DNA of 64,000 nt from Gonatopus flavifemur. Taxonomy: Eukaryota > Arthropoda > Insecta > Hymenoptera > Dryinidae. The DNA is taken from the NCBI GenBank assembly GCA_018340375.1, contig JAFFJZ010000003.1, forward strand, positions 26,970,001-27,034,000, written 5' to 3'. Shown in pieces: positions 1 through 13,000 of the stretch (its first letter is position 1; the number at the start of each line of letters is the position of its first letter). Both the position numbers and the translations under genes were made by a program. The notes under the pieces were generated by a model that made no database searches, was not told the DNA's origin, and worked only from the letters and a program-made list of their open reading frames with translations.

Positions 1-837
1 TATTGAGAAACAAATTTTCATGTGATACGCATGCATAAAGACATTGTTATAAATAAATTGTTTGAACGATTTTTTTTAAAATAAGTGTTCGATGGAAGTG
101 GTCCCACCAATCGATTCTAAGAAAAAAAAATCCATAGAAAACATGCACCCTGAATTGACATTGCGATTATTTTTCATAAAAAAGTAAAACACGTATTGGT
201 TTGTTATTTTTCTTTTATAACAATGAACGATAGAAATGTGAATGTAGCAAATTTTTTGACCAATTTATTTATAAACAATTTCTTTACACACGTTTCTCAC
301 TCCACTTGGCATAGCATGGATCCGCTGAGATTTCATAGGCGACCGAGACCATATCCCCCATTATTGCAGCATGAGCCCTAATGGATTAATGTGGGCCATA
401 CCACCCGATCGACATTTTTGACGAAAAAATTAGTCCATAACCAAACAAACAAACATCACCGCTTAAAACCTCATGAGACGTCTTCTATATATAGGGGAGG
501 GGGGTCAATACTAGTATGACACATTATTTTATGATCTGACCTACTTCAGTACAGAACGTCTCAAAGTAAGTTTCGCCGTCACAATACACAATACACAAGT
601 AAATAGAAAAATTTAGATTTTTGTGAACACACTGTATTGACAATAATGAAGTTACCGCACATGATAGGCAGAAACAATCTCTCCATGACGAAAAGCGTGT
701 AGTGCTGCCATCTGGCGTCAGATCCTGGAAACACGTAGTGGGCCATACCACCCATACAATAATTTTGGAAATGAGCTTTAATGAGAATCAACATCAAAGC
801 TCTCATAATCTTGTATTCATTGATCTTACATGCGGAA

Positions 838-2295
838 TTAAGGGGCTACATGGGTTTCAGAGGACAAAAAACAACTGATTTTCTCGATTTTCTTTTGTTT
901 TACTACAGAAGAAATTTTTATTCATTTTTTTTGCATATTATTAGATAACTTTTGAACAAGATTTTAAAAAAACTTTGATCAGAAAATATGATAAATTGAA
1001 TTGATGGCAGTCGATTTTCGAAGGTGCCTCGACAAAAAGGTAGTTTGCGGTGAGGGTCACTTTTTCGGTAAAATTTTCGGTACTTATTACGTTGTCAAAT
1101 TTTTTGCAGTCGGAGGAAAAAAATCCTTCGTGAAGAGACTACAAAATGATATTTCGAAGGAGTGTTTAAAATTTGGGCGAGATCAAACGATTAGTTTCCG
1201 AGAAATGTTGACTACCGATGTCGAAAAGTGTGTTTCGAGAATTTTTTTTATCACTTCGGGAAATTTTAGATTTCATCATATTACAAAAAAAAAAAAATTA
1301 AAATACTTCTGTACAAGCTATTTTTCACACCTATAACCTCAAAAATACCTCGTACAATACAATATGGGCTCCTTCACGCAGTCAAAGAAAAAAGAGAGAA
1401 ACAGCCCAAGTGTGTATTAACGGTGGGCCCCATCTACGCCCAAGGTGGGTGCCCATGCTGCCCAACTTGGGGTCAACCCTGGAATGATAACATCGTTCCC
1501 AGCTTGGCCGTATTGCTTTGCCCGAGAATTTGTAGCACCACGGGCCCAGCATAAACCCAGACTAGGCATCAATACTGCCCCTTCCTCTTTATTTTGAAAT
1601 TGGAAAATTGCTTTGAATTCTACCCCAGCGGGCATGAATTTCAGCCCCACTTTGGCCCAGTCTTGGCCCATATAGGCAAGACGGGACCCATGCTGGACCA
1701 GTGTAGGCCCCATTGTACATACATGGTAGGGGTATTCTCAGTATTCCTCAGCGTGTATGAACTCTGACTCACTCTGGCCCTACTCTGGCCCAGTCTTGGG
1801 CCCAGTGTTGAGGCCCATCCTGCCCACATGGGCCCAAGAGTGGACCACAGTGGGGCCAAAATTCATACACGCTGAGGATTGTACACACATGCTCGGGATA
1901 TAACTTCACCCCAATCTTGGCCGAACGCTGGGCCAAATTGGGGCCCAGTTCAAATGTGCCCGCACTAAGATTCATTATTTCCATTTTCTACCAACCATAA
2001 TTGTATGGGAAAACACAACAGGGCCAAGATTGAGCCAACATGGGCCCCATCGTCATTCCCCAAGACGTGGTTAAAGAGGATGGACCCAGCCTGGGACCTA
2101 TTGTCATTAAAGGCAATACACGCTTGGGAGGCGCTACAGTCATCGGAGGGAAAGTTCAAAATGCTATATCTCCTAGAGTTTTAGTCGAATTGACTTGAAA
2201 TTTCGGGAATATATTCTTGAAGAGTTGTACTATGAAATAAAAAAATATTCAAAAACTCGATTTTTTGAAAATCTGAAACCCATGGAACCCCTTAA
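838..2295. mobile_element. TTAA-flanked inverted-repeat element with GC-rich cassette
   Basis: TTAA at 838-841 and 2292-2295 flanks near-matching ends: GGGGCTACATGGGTTTCAG on the left and CTGAAACCCATGGAACCCC on the right (two mismatches). TTAA duplications are typical of piggyBac and Kolobok transposons. No transposase is recognisable; a 111-codon open frame at 1001-1336 shows no family motif. The interior at about 1420-2110 is a GC-rich cassette of degenerate GGCCCA/TGGGCC words, quite unlike the surrounding DNA. Confidence 0.6.
1746..1877. repeat. 132-bp unit with perfect 16-bp inverted ends
   Basis: CCTCAGCGTGTATGAA at 1746-1761 is exactly inverted at 1862-1877. It encloses GGCCC-rich sequence inside the GC-rich cassette of the 838-2295 element. 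It is probably a small element nested in the cassette or a unit of it. Confidence 0.7.
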
Positions 2296-4069
2296 CTTAT
2301 AGTACACTTTATGACGCTCTAAAATTTATAATCCTAAAAACTACTTATTCAAATACAATAATTGAATGTAAATTCCAATAAATACAAGATTATATGGTAT
2401 TTGATGTCGATTTTTATTAAAGTTCACCTTTCAAGCTCTGTAACTCCGAAACAGCTCCATCTCATGGGAACTGTTTTGTAGTAAATTTTATGTCCCACAA
2501 GACAATCATACTCATTTACTCGAAAAAAATTTGTTGAACATCGTAAAATCGAGTTGAAACCAAAGTTAACCAGTTTCCCGTGTTATTAAAATGGGGAATC
2601 GAATTTTTGAATGAGCTAATTTCCAGGTAGGACAGAGAAAGGATGAATATCACCCGAAAATGAAACATCCTCGTAAAAATCGCGTTTAGAATATTCCTTT
2701 TTCGTGGAACTGGTCCATGCTTGAGTAAAAAAAATCGAATGATCAATGACAAGAATTCCAAGTTCCTTGAACTCGATGACCTATTTCATCGTTACCTGCC
2801 AGCCACCGAAATTGATTATTCTTTAAGTATTCCCTCTCGATGGTACTGGAATTTGTTCAAACGGATCGGAAAGAATAATTAATGGTCAACATTCGACCTC
2901 ACATGTTCTCACGTTAGAATTACATTCTCACGTGTACTACCAAGTAGATCGATGAACATCAATTTATTCTCACTTCAGTGAATAATCTCTTATCAGCACA
3001 CCGGAGATACAAATCTTTTATTTTGAGAAGGGTGTGGAGGGATTCCATCACAAGATCTATGAAGGAAATTGTTCCGTCGAGACCTTATTAAGGGCGAATT
3101 CAGCCTGGGAGCCATGGTTTTCTCTTACCTTCATCTCACTCCCTGACCTTATCAAACCAGTAAAAACGAACTACCTTACTCTGGAACAGACAGAGGGATG
3201 GAATAGGATTCATCATTTGTCTCCATTTTCTATAGTAATGTGAGAATACAATAAAAAAAAATATCAATGATTTTTTTCCTTTGATATGTCGGTAATGAGT
3301 CATCTCTTATGAATCGATATTGTTCGATCATTTTGATCCATCAATTCAAAACATTACTAATTCATCGATACAAACAATGTGATTTACTATAAAGAATGTG
3401 TATAAAAACTTGATAAAACCCTAACCCATCAATCATAGTGAATTCATTTGAAATAACGAGGATTAAAAATCCATGCATTGAGGAATCTTTCTGAACTATT
3501 GTACTGTATGGGAAAAAATACCAGAACCAGAATCTCAGTTCTTGTGATTTAAAAAAATATGACAATATAACCATGTCTTCGCAGCTATGTTAAGAAAAAC
3601 ATGAGAAACTTGAATAATTCATATTGCAAGGATTTCATGTAGAATACATTATTTCAGTCACCTTCTGAGGTTTTTTTTTCTATAAATTTTATATTCATCA
3701 CGCTACAACAACCTAGATATAATTACAATACTCGCATGATGTTTCATAAAGTATGTCGCTTACGATAAGAGTATGATATAAGAACGAAACATCATTTCAT
3801 ACACGTGATATTTAGAAAGTAATATCGATGCAATGTTTACTTAATGTAAGTAGAATTTTCGCTCAATATCATGCGATGTGCATAAAAATATGCCCCGAGA
3901 GAAACACTTGGCGACGATAAGAAGAATTCTTATTTGATTCAGTTGGAAATAAATACGTCCTCAAATAGTCTCGATGAACTTCATGTACACATAGAAAACA
4001 AGCTATCTTGAGTATTATGACACGTCGTTTTTGATTCTCCTTTGAGTTTTCCGATCACGTTTCAGATGA

Positions 4070-7000
4070 TCAATGGAGACCTTCGCAAGACCGAGATTCG
4101 ATAACAGCCTCTGGGATAGCTTCTACGTACTCATCATCATCGATCTGTAAAACAAATCCATCTTGATTTTGCTGAACACACATTTTACCTGGAATAACAC
4201 AAAATAAAAAATCTTATCACGAGTTTCATATATATACATCAATCAATTCTGATTTTAATTCCCCTCATTCTTGTGAAGTTTGTCTACTTTGTCACTCTTT
4301 TTTTCCCTTTTCATCACAGAGAGAAAACAAAAATTTTTTAATATTACAATTGTTTCGCTATTTCACGTAAATGATCAAATATTCACAATTGTTATAATAC
4401 AAATTTTGATAAGATTGAAAAAAAAAAGTATCATTCCGTGTTCCTTTGTTGCCATAAATAGCACAAAACTGCGCCCGAACAACTATTTCAACATATTCTT
4501 TTTTTCCTCTTTCTCCATTTCGGTGAAGGCACGATAAATCGATCTTTTGTGTAGCGATATCTTTTTATGTAACACCGACCTTTATGCTCTGACAGAGCGA
4601 CTTGGGGAGTTCGCTCTTCTCTTTTTTGTCTCCCTTTTTTACCATTTTATGGATATGGATCTTAGTGCCATCAGTAATACAGAAATCAATTTCAGTCGTT
4701 TTTATGTTGGATTTGATTTTTCTCCCTTTTCCAGAGAAAACAATGTTTTATTTCATAGTATATATTTGAATTGAATTCGTTAGATGAACGATGAAAAAGT
4801 AACTTTATTTTTCCTTTTTTATTATCAAATAACGATTCCAAAATACGAAATTGGAATGCGCTGACGTGTTGTGTCACGTTAAATGCCAGGTACAGACAAA
4901 GATTTGTATATTCGATTGTTCGCGCGTATATATTAGGTATCTACATTCTCTAGGAGGATCTCAGCGTATCGAATAGATGAATGCATAGTGGTGAATGTAG
5001 GTGGAATTCGGCACATCCTCACTCACGTATCGCTACATTGACCGTATTGATTTCAAGATAGAATGCATTTGTGGAAAAATTGGTAAGCAATGAATGCAGA
5101 CGAGAACTCGTACGAACAAAGGTACGATGATACAATATTCCATCGATTTCTTCTGATATGATTTGCCTACTGGTCTTTCAATTCGAAGAATGTACAAGCG
5201 GGATTGGAATACGATGCTCGTTGATGGATTCAAATATTACAATTTCAAGCCTCGACGAATATAAACAGGAATCGATGAAAACAGTTGAAACATAAAATCA
5301 TGCGCCATTGCATTTACTTTTTATTCGATTAAAAATAGAGCTGAGTTCTTGAGTTGTGTATTAACCCAACCAGATTCTCTCTGTTGGCTGAGAATACTCG
5401 GAATGAAATTGAATTTGATACAAATTTTACTGGAGGAGTCGAAATTTCTTACTCAAAACCCAGCAAAATTAGATTTCGATATCACAGCGAATTTTGTTGT
5501 CTATACGTGCATGAAAAAGCAGGTGCAAAAATTTCTTATCGGTGATTGTTCTTTAAAAATGTTCAAACCTTTGTATCGTAATCTTCCGTGATACAAAAGG
5601 AATATCGAACAGCTGTACTTCGAATTATCTTTTTCCATCCACATCCATGTTTCGATTACTGACAGTTGACATGATAGTATTGGTTTGATCGACGTTTTTC
5701 CCTCCACTGCAGGAAATTGAATAAAATATACTCACTGAATTTTTTGCAAAGAATCTTCGTTTGGCAAGATAATCGGAACGTTGTTTTTCTGGAAACGAAT
5801 ATGATACTGGATAAGGAAACGTATCGTCATCCTTGGTGCTTTGTAATTTCAGGAACAACGTTGTCGATATGACGAATGGAACGGTTATGAGTGGTAGATT
5901 TGCCTGAGGAATATATTACAATAAAATCATCTTTTATGGTATTGATTGATCAACTTCACGGTGAAAAAAGTATTGCTGGCATAAAAAACAGCGCAAGAAA
6001 AATTTCTTTGTGGGCGTTATAGTAGCAAACCACTTTTTCTCCGTGTTGCAGAAATTAATCTCAAAGCTTTAGGTTGAAAGAATTAGGCTGAAATTTCAAT
6101 TTTCTCGAATACTCATTCGAATCCCTGACTAAAATTTTTGAAAGATCGATAAATTTCTTTGCACATTGAGAATATCTTTCATATTTCAAAGTACAGCTTT
6201 ACTTACTCTTTTGAAAAACGACTGTACACCGTATTGCACAATCGCCGTATATATGATAGCTACGAACGTTGCTGCTACGGATTGTCCATTGAGAACAAGC
6301 AAATTTCCACCTAAAGCTGATCCAGTTAATAGACTGTTGTAACCCCAAAGACCAGCGTATATTTCTCTTCGTGGAACAGCGAATTGTAATCCTGCACATA
6401 TACAGAAATATGTTTCAGATATACTAACTCAATTCATCCATGATTGGGATGAGAAAAAGGTTCCAGGTGTATCGACTTCAACTAAATTTTGACTCTGAAT
6501 AATTACCTGCGAGGGTACCAAATAATGCTCCGAAGAAAGAAAATAAAGCTGTTACCGGAGAGTAGATAAGAATTCCTAAGTAAATTACAGATCCAAGCGC
6601 TACGTTGTCAACAGCAAAAACTTGGGATGCTGATGCTACCACACCCCGAAGTATCTTGAAGAATCAAAGAAGAACAACAGTGAGTGTGAATACATTATTG
6701 TCAAAGAACAGATGATTTTTGCATATACAAGATGAAAGAAAGAACTTGAATTGTATTAATAAAACTATAGAAATCAATACATAAATCAATTTAAGAGCAT
6801 AAAATTTGTTCACGTTTCAAGCAACAAAAAAAAATCTTGTCAAATTCCCTTCGTGACAGGAATTTTATTATTCCTTCAATAAACTGTCAATAACATCAAA
6901 CATTCTCGATGATTCTATTTTTTTCTTCCCACTTTGGCCTCAAGTCTCAGAAAAATGAAAAGCAATCGATCAAAACGATTCGACTACATTACGTGAGAGT

Positions 7001-10000
7001 TATTTGAGATTATCTCTCCCAAGCGTGTGGAATTTCAATCGAAAAAAAAGATAATTCATCAATGTTGGGAAACCGTTGATTCCCGAAGTTCAATAAAATT
7101 GTAAAACTTTTGGTACCAGATGTTTTCACATCGTTAATACCCGTCAGATCACAGATTAATATAATTTATATTCATTCACTTCACTTCAGGTTTTTTTTCT
7201 TCCTCTTTCTCGTTAAATTGAAGATTAAATTAAATTTTTTTCGTTTATCAATTTAATCGCACGATGAATTCAAGTTCAAATTGATTTTGAAAAAGTTTGT
7301 CAACATCTCGCGTTGGATGTACACAAAAGAGTTGCATAATTTCAAGAATTTCGGTAAATTGTTCGAAAAGATTTAAAAAAAAAAATATAACATTCAGTGC
7401 TGAAAAAACTGCACTTCGTGATACTAGATAGTTCTTACCATTCCCCACACAACATGGTCGGTCACATTCTCCGCGATGAAACCTGCTTCCTCCATGCTGG
7501 CATCACTTGTCATATTGTTCTGCAAACAATGAAGAGACGCTCTATGACCATGCGAATGAGAATGTATGAGAATTCGCGTCAATGGAAAATATGTACAGTT
7601 TCATACAATATCCATGTATGTATATCATGATTTTATTTGGTGTTATAGTAAAAGCAATTTAGTTTTCAATCACAAAATTTGAGTGAAAGAGGTGTTATGC
7701 GAGCAGGGTTTTAACACGGCAAAGTGTTCAACAAGTTGCAGAAATGAGAAAATTCGCACACTCTTTTAATAGTTCGAAATAGATTTTTTAGTACTCAATT
7801 TTATAGGAAATGAATTATTAATGAAGTAGAGGAGATGTTTAAACATCAGAGAAATTCATTTCAAAGGATGTATTACTATGAAAAAGCAGTACGGATGATC
7901 TGAACAACTTGTGAATGTAGATAGAAGGAAAGTCTGTTTTGGAGTGAGAAAAGGTTGCGAATGCAAATTGCAAGCTCCACTCGTTCTTTCAATCTTCCGT
8001 ATGCAGCTCGGTGATGAGAAAAGCCCTAAAGGAAGAAATCTTGACCTTGTACACGGAATGAAAAGTGTATCTCGGGCAACGAAGAAGTAAAAATTCACCA
8101 ATGAATGAGCGTGAACTTCGTGGAAGATGAGATGGAGAACTCGAATTCTCTTTCAAGATGTTCTTCGTGCTTTTTAATTATTTGACAATCAATTTAACAG
8201 CCTCCGTTGAATATTTCAAAGACAATATGAGGAGAAAAATTTTTCTCGCAAATTTTCTCAGCGATGAAAATGTGATACATCGATATAGTAACTCATTTGA
8301 ATTAACTTCCCCAATAAACATTGCGTGTCTTGCGATGTCTTTTAGAGAGTTCATCTGATTTATCTTGTTCTTTTATCATATTCTTCTTTTTATCGGTTTT
8401 GATCAATGTATGGGGAAAAGACTGGTTCAAAGGAAAATGTAAAGTTATACGCTTCCTCAAATTTCTGCTTCTATTCCATTGTAAAAACTTCTCTGTTATT
8501 TTTACTTCTTCCAGTTCATCATCGTTTTCACCCGAAAAGAGTATATTCGTTATTCTGATATATTATTAAATAAAAAAAAAACACGTATTTTCAAGATTTT
8601 CTTCAATTATCACATTTCAACAAACAATCCTTCAAAAATTCCTTGCGAATTACACAAATTTTTCCAATGAAACTTCAGTGGTATCTGATGAATTTGTCCG
8701 ATAAATGCTCAATAGCTCTAAAAAAGGTCTAAAATATTTTGAAAAATATTTCACTGACTTTCTTTGGAATTTATTGAGTTTTTTTTTGGAGAAAGTCATA
8801 AAAACATTTGGAGATGAATGTTCACTTTGAAAAGTAAATAGCGAATTCTTCTGTTTTAGTGACCGATAATGAAAAATGACCTATTCCGTTGAAATTCTTC
8901 GTAATTTTCGTTTGATATATTGAATCATTGAAATTTAATGAAGATTTATTACGAATAGTGATATACAAGAATTTTAAATTTTTCCTCCTATGTTTTAGTC
9001 ATAGACATGAACATGAGAATGGACGTATCAGTAATTTTTAATAAGAATTCTGTAAAAATTCAGAGTTCATACTAGGAGCTATAGAAACTATTGCCCATTG
9101 AAAAAAAATGTTTATTATTATCAGAATTAAGCCAGGTCAGAAAGAGTTAAGAGAAAATTTTCATGGTCTCTGAACTGAACGAAACTGCGTTATTTTCCAT
9201 GGATATTTGTTAAAAATCTTCACGGCGCCGTCACAATAAAACACGATAAAACGCAATATGGAATTTAATTATTTACTCCCATCGATTGGAAGCTCTTTCC
9301 TTTAATAGATACTCTGTCAAAGCTTTGCAATCAGCTTTCGTATGAAATATTTATATACAAGAGTTGGGAATACGGAGATATATATGGATGAAAAAAAAAG
9401 AAAAGAAACGAATTTGCTAATATTCCGGTGACGAAAAAATAGCTCAATCAGTTACTTTTGTATCTACATTGGGAAAAGGAAATCATAGGAATCGATTGGA
9501 ATTCTGAATCGTTTTCTATGTAGTTTCCTTTATTCTTTGAACGAAGTTGAAACCTGCAGCCCAAATCTAATTGATGTAAATGTTTTTGAAAAATGCTAAA
9601 AAAAACACTAAATAAAAACACTTGAATAAAACTAAAAAATCAGAATTTACAACAGTTGGACGCTGGTTCTCAAATTGAGCAATTACAAGGAATTTATTTA
9701 GTTATTGTAGTTCAGCAAAGGGTGTAGCAAACACTGCCAAAGACGTCCAAAAAAGGTATTTGAATGAAAAAATGTAAAATAGGTTTCCTATTGGGAATAC
9801 AAACTGTAAATAGTTTCATCGACTCTATTTAAATGTGGAATAAATAAAAATCTTATTTTCCATTTAAAATATTGACATCTGTGGATAAATTCGAAAAATA
9901 CATTCTAAGAATATGCATAGAATATACTCATCCGCAACAGTCTCATTCGAAGATTCTATGGATGTTCATGAAATATACTCAGAACTTCAAAGAACCTTCT

Positions 10001-13000
10001 TAGCATTTCTAACCTGTTGTGCTACTTGGGTTACTTCCAAGACAAAATTTCTTTCTCTCCACGTAACAGCAGAATACTTGGATTATTCTATTGTCCGCAT
10101 CCTTGGCATTTTTTCTGAATAATTATACCTCTCAAGTAGGGTTAATTTCACCCTTGTTTTAACACTTTCGTGTCTAATTGTAGCAACTCTTTGTTCTCTC
10201 ACATTTCTATACTGCACATCAAAATACCGTTTCATATTAGATCGTTGTATCGCTATAACTTCCATTTGTTAATGTCTTCCAACATTTACAGAGGTTGTAT
10301 AGAAGAAGTATCAAGGATTTCAAGCGCTTTTAGAATTTGCATCATTCTTTGTAACAGAAACTCAATCCATTACTGATTCTCTAAAACCTAGATAAACATA
10401 AATATAGTGTGGATTGAAGTGAATGGATTTACATTTCTGTGGTAGATACATTTTCATTAATACAGCCGCGTAAGATAAATTTATTCGCAGCCACCATAAA
10501 CAAATGTTGTGCAAAGATAAACTAAGAGACACGTGATATTTTCAAGAGAAATAAAAGGAACAATTTTTCATGAGAGAAATTGAGGAAGTGAGTAATAATT
10601 TGGAAGGGGAAGAAGAAAAAATACCGCGAATGAATTGTCTCAAAGAAGTAACGGATCGAAGGAAAACATTTCAGACGTAAATCAATATGAACTGGAACGA
10701 AAAAGTCGACCCAGTTATAAATCCTGATGGAATAATTGATGCGCATGAGAACTTTTTTAACGAATTATGGAAGAATGTCCAGAGGGAGGAGATAATGGAA
10801 AATGTCAGGGTGACAATGAACATACCTGAACTCGAAGTTTCAACGAAATTATTGTTCTGTTCCCCGAATTGATACCATTGAAATTTGACAGAAAGAAGGA
10901 TGCAAAAAAAAACACTTGGGAGGAAAATATATAGTTCCAGTTTGTGCTGAATTATCTCATAATTTTGAAGATAAGGTACATCGACGAAATTGAACACATT
11001 ACAGCGAAACATCAAAATAACCCAATCAAGTTCAACCACAGCTAACATTATTTCATGTGAACAGATTCCAAATTTATCCTACCAAACAAACAACCTCGTT
11101 CAGTGGTAATACAGATCCGATGAGAATTCAAACAAATATCGTAAAAAAACTAAAAGAAGAAAAAGAAGAAGGTTTCAATACTGACATTCATTGGTATTCA
11201 GAATATAAATGTGTATTATTAAGAAGGGTGGACAATTTTCAGAATAGAACAGGGCGAAATGAAAAAGCCTGGTATCATTACTTAGTTGGATTATATTCAA
11301 GCTGTGAATGTTTTTCGAAATAAAGTAAAATGAAAAAGATTATTTTATAGATCTGAAGAAATTGAGCAACATAAACATTTTTTTTTTAGATATTTTACCA
11401 ATCCCTTTGAACAATTTTCACAAGATCAATTGAAGCGATTTGAAATTTTTCGAACTTTCGAGCGCTATCCAGATAACACACGGAGAATTCTTTTTCAAAA
11501 ACAAGAACAGAATTCTTCAAGAACTCTTTTCGAACTAATGAATTCATCAAGAGTTCTGGAGGAGTCAATGTTTTGGAATGCTGAAAGTATTGTTTTAGTA
11601 CTCTCGAAGAATTTGTTAATGTCCCAAACATTGAACTTCTCCAGAGCTCTTTATGAATTCCTTACTTCGAAAAGAGTTCATCAACAGTCATATCCGCTGA
11701 TCGAATTTCATCTTCTTCTGTAAGATGAATCCACAAACAGAAGCCTTAAAGAATACACAAATGCATACAACGTAACGAGTAACTATGACGAGTAAATACA
11801 CAACAAAAATGATTCATTACCCTGTCAAGCGTATTATTATCCATCATTCATCTCGAACCTTGTATACAATGTTCATCCTTAAAATAGTCATAAAACATAC
11901 CAATGTGTCAAGTCATATTTCGAACAAACATCATTATTCATCAAACGAACAAATGAATAATGTATGAAATATTTATATTAAAGCGATAATGAATTTACCG
12001 TGTTGAAAATTGCCGTTCTGGTCGACTCCGGTACATATTTTCCATTTTGTACGTCGAGAACAAAAAGCACTGCGAACTCCGCGAGGTTAAGTGGCCATGC
12101 CAAACATGGAAATTTATCGCTTCCAAGGGACCGAGCGAAATAAACACTGAAAATATTATACCGACTGAATGGTTTCACGTTGAGACAACAAGGTTCAAAT
12201 TTACTAATGAACGAACATTGTTTCTATTTTCTCGCACGTATGAAAATACATTACGCCTCTAGTGGACCATAAAAATATTATATGAATTGAAAAAAAAAAG
12301 CAGTACTGGAGATGATTTAGCAAAGTCTGCGATGCGATGGAGCATATGGAATTGCATTGGATGAATTGCAGGGAATGTACCAGAATTATTCTATGCGTTT
12401 CATAATTTTATGATCGCTAATCCGCGATTATGAGTTGAAAAAAGGTATGACGATTCAAAATTCCCTGGTATGGAATAATTCATGTATCATTAAGAATTCA
12501 AATTTCAATTCTCCCGTGACGTTCGAGAAGATCCGGCGTGTAAATCAGTAAACACGCGAATCACATATTCATAATTTCTCAAAAGGAAACTCTCTACGTA
12601 GGAAAATTTGTTAAATTATATATAATTTGTATATAATTCATACAATTATATACAAAGTGTATACAATTTCTCCACATATTGTAGAATACAATCAAAACTC
12701 CAGACAGCACACAACAATCCCAAATGAATTCTGAAGAAAGAACTCTTGAAGAACTGTTCCACAACGCCAACTTTTTTGGAACACTTTGTATCCTGAAAGA
12801 GTTCTTCAAGACTTATTTTTTTCAGAATCCATTTGAGATTCTTGTGTGCTGTCTGGGATATATTCACATATTATCATTCAGAACAGAAAGAGTATAAATT
12901 GATCGCCATGTATTCTTTATTCAAACTCGCTAATCCCAGATAACACACGAAGAATGCTTTTTCAAACACAAGAATAGAATTCTTCAAAAACTCTTTTCGA

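Larger units (their letters stand above)
1..4069. other. Repeat-rich 3' flank of the urea transporter
   Basis: No supported gene. A 16-bp direct repeat, GTGGGCCATACCACCC, occurs at 391-406 and 738-753. The TTAA-flanked element 838-2295 occupies much of the first half. From 2296 to about 4069 the sequence is AT-rich and unremarkable and should include the 3' untranslated region of the urea transporter. Confidence 0.5.

Noticed and set aside
1001..1336. 111-codon plus-strand open frame
   Set aside because: It lies inside the TTAA-flanked element, is rich in A/T-run codons and shows no domain.
1417..2159. Overlapping minus-strand frames rich in Trp, Gly and Pro
   Set aside because: They are by-products of the GGCCCA/TGGGCC repeat words, not conserved coding sequence.
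10671..11048. 125-codon minus-strand frame with hydrophobic segments
   Set aside because: It is the complement of the more protein-like plus-strand frame at 10687-10872, and its hydrophobicity follows from A-rich codons on the other strand.
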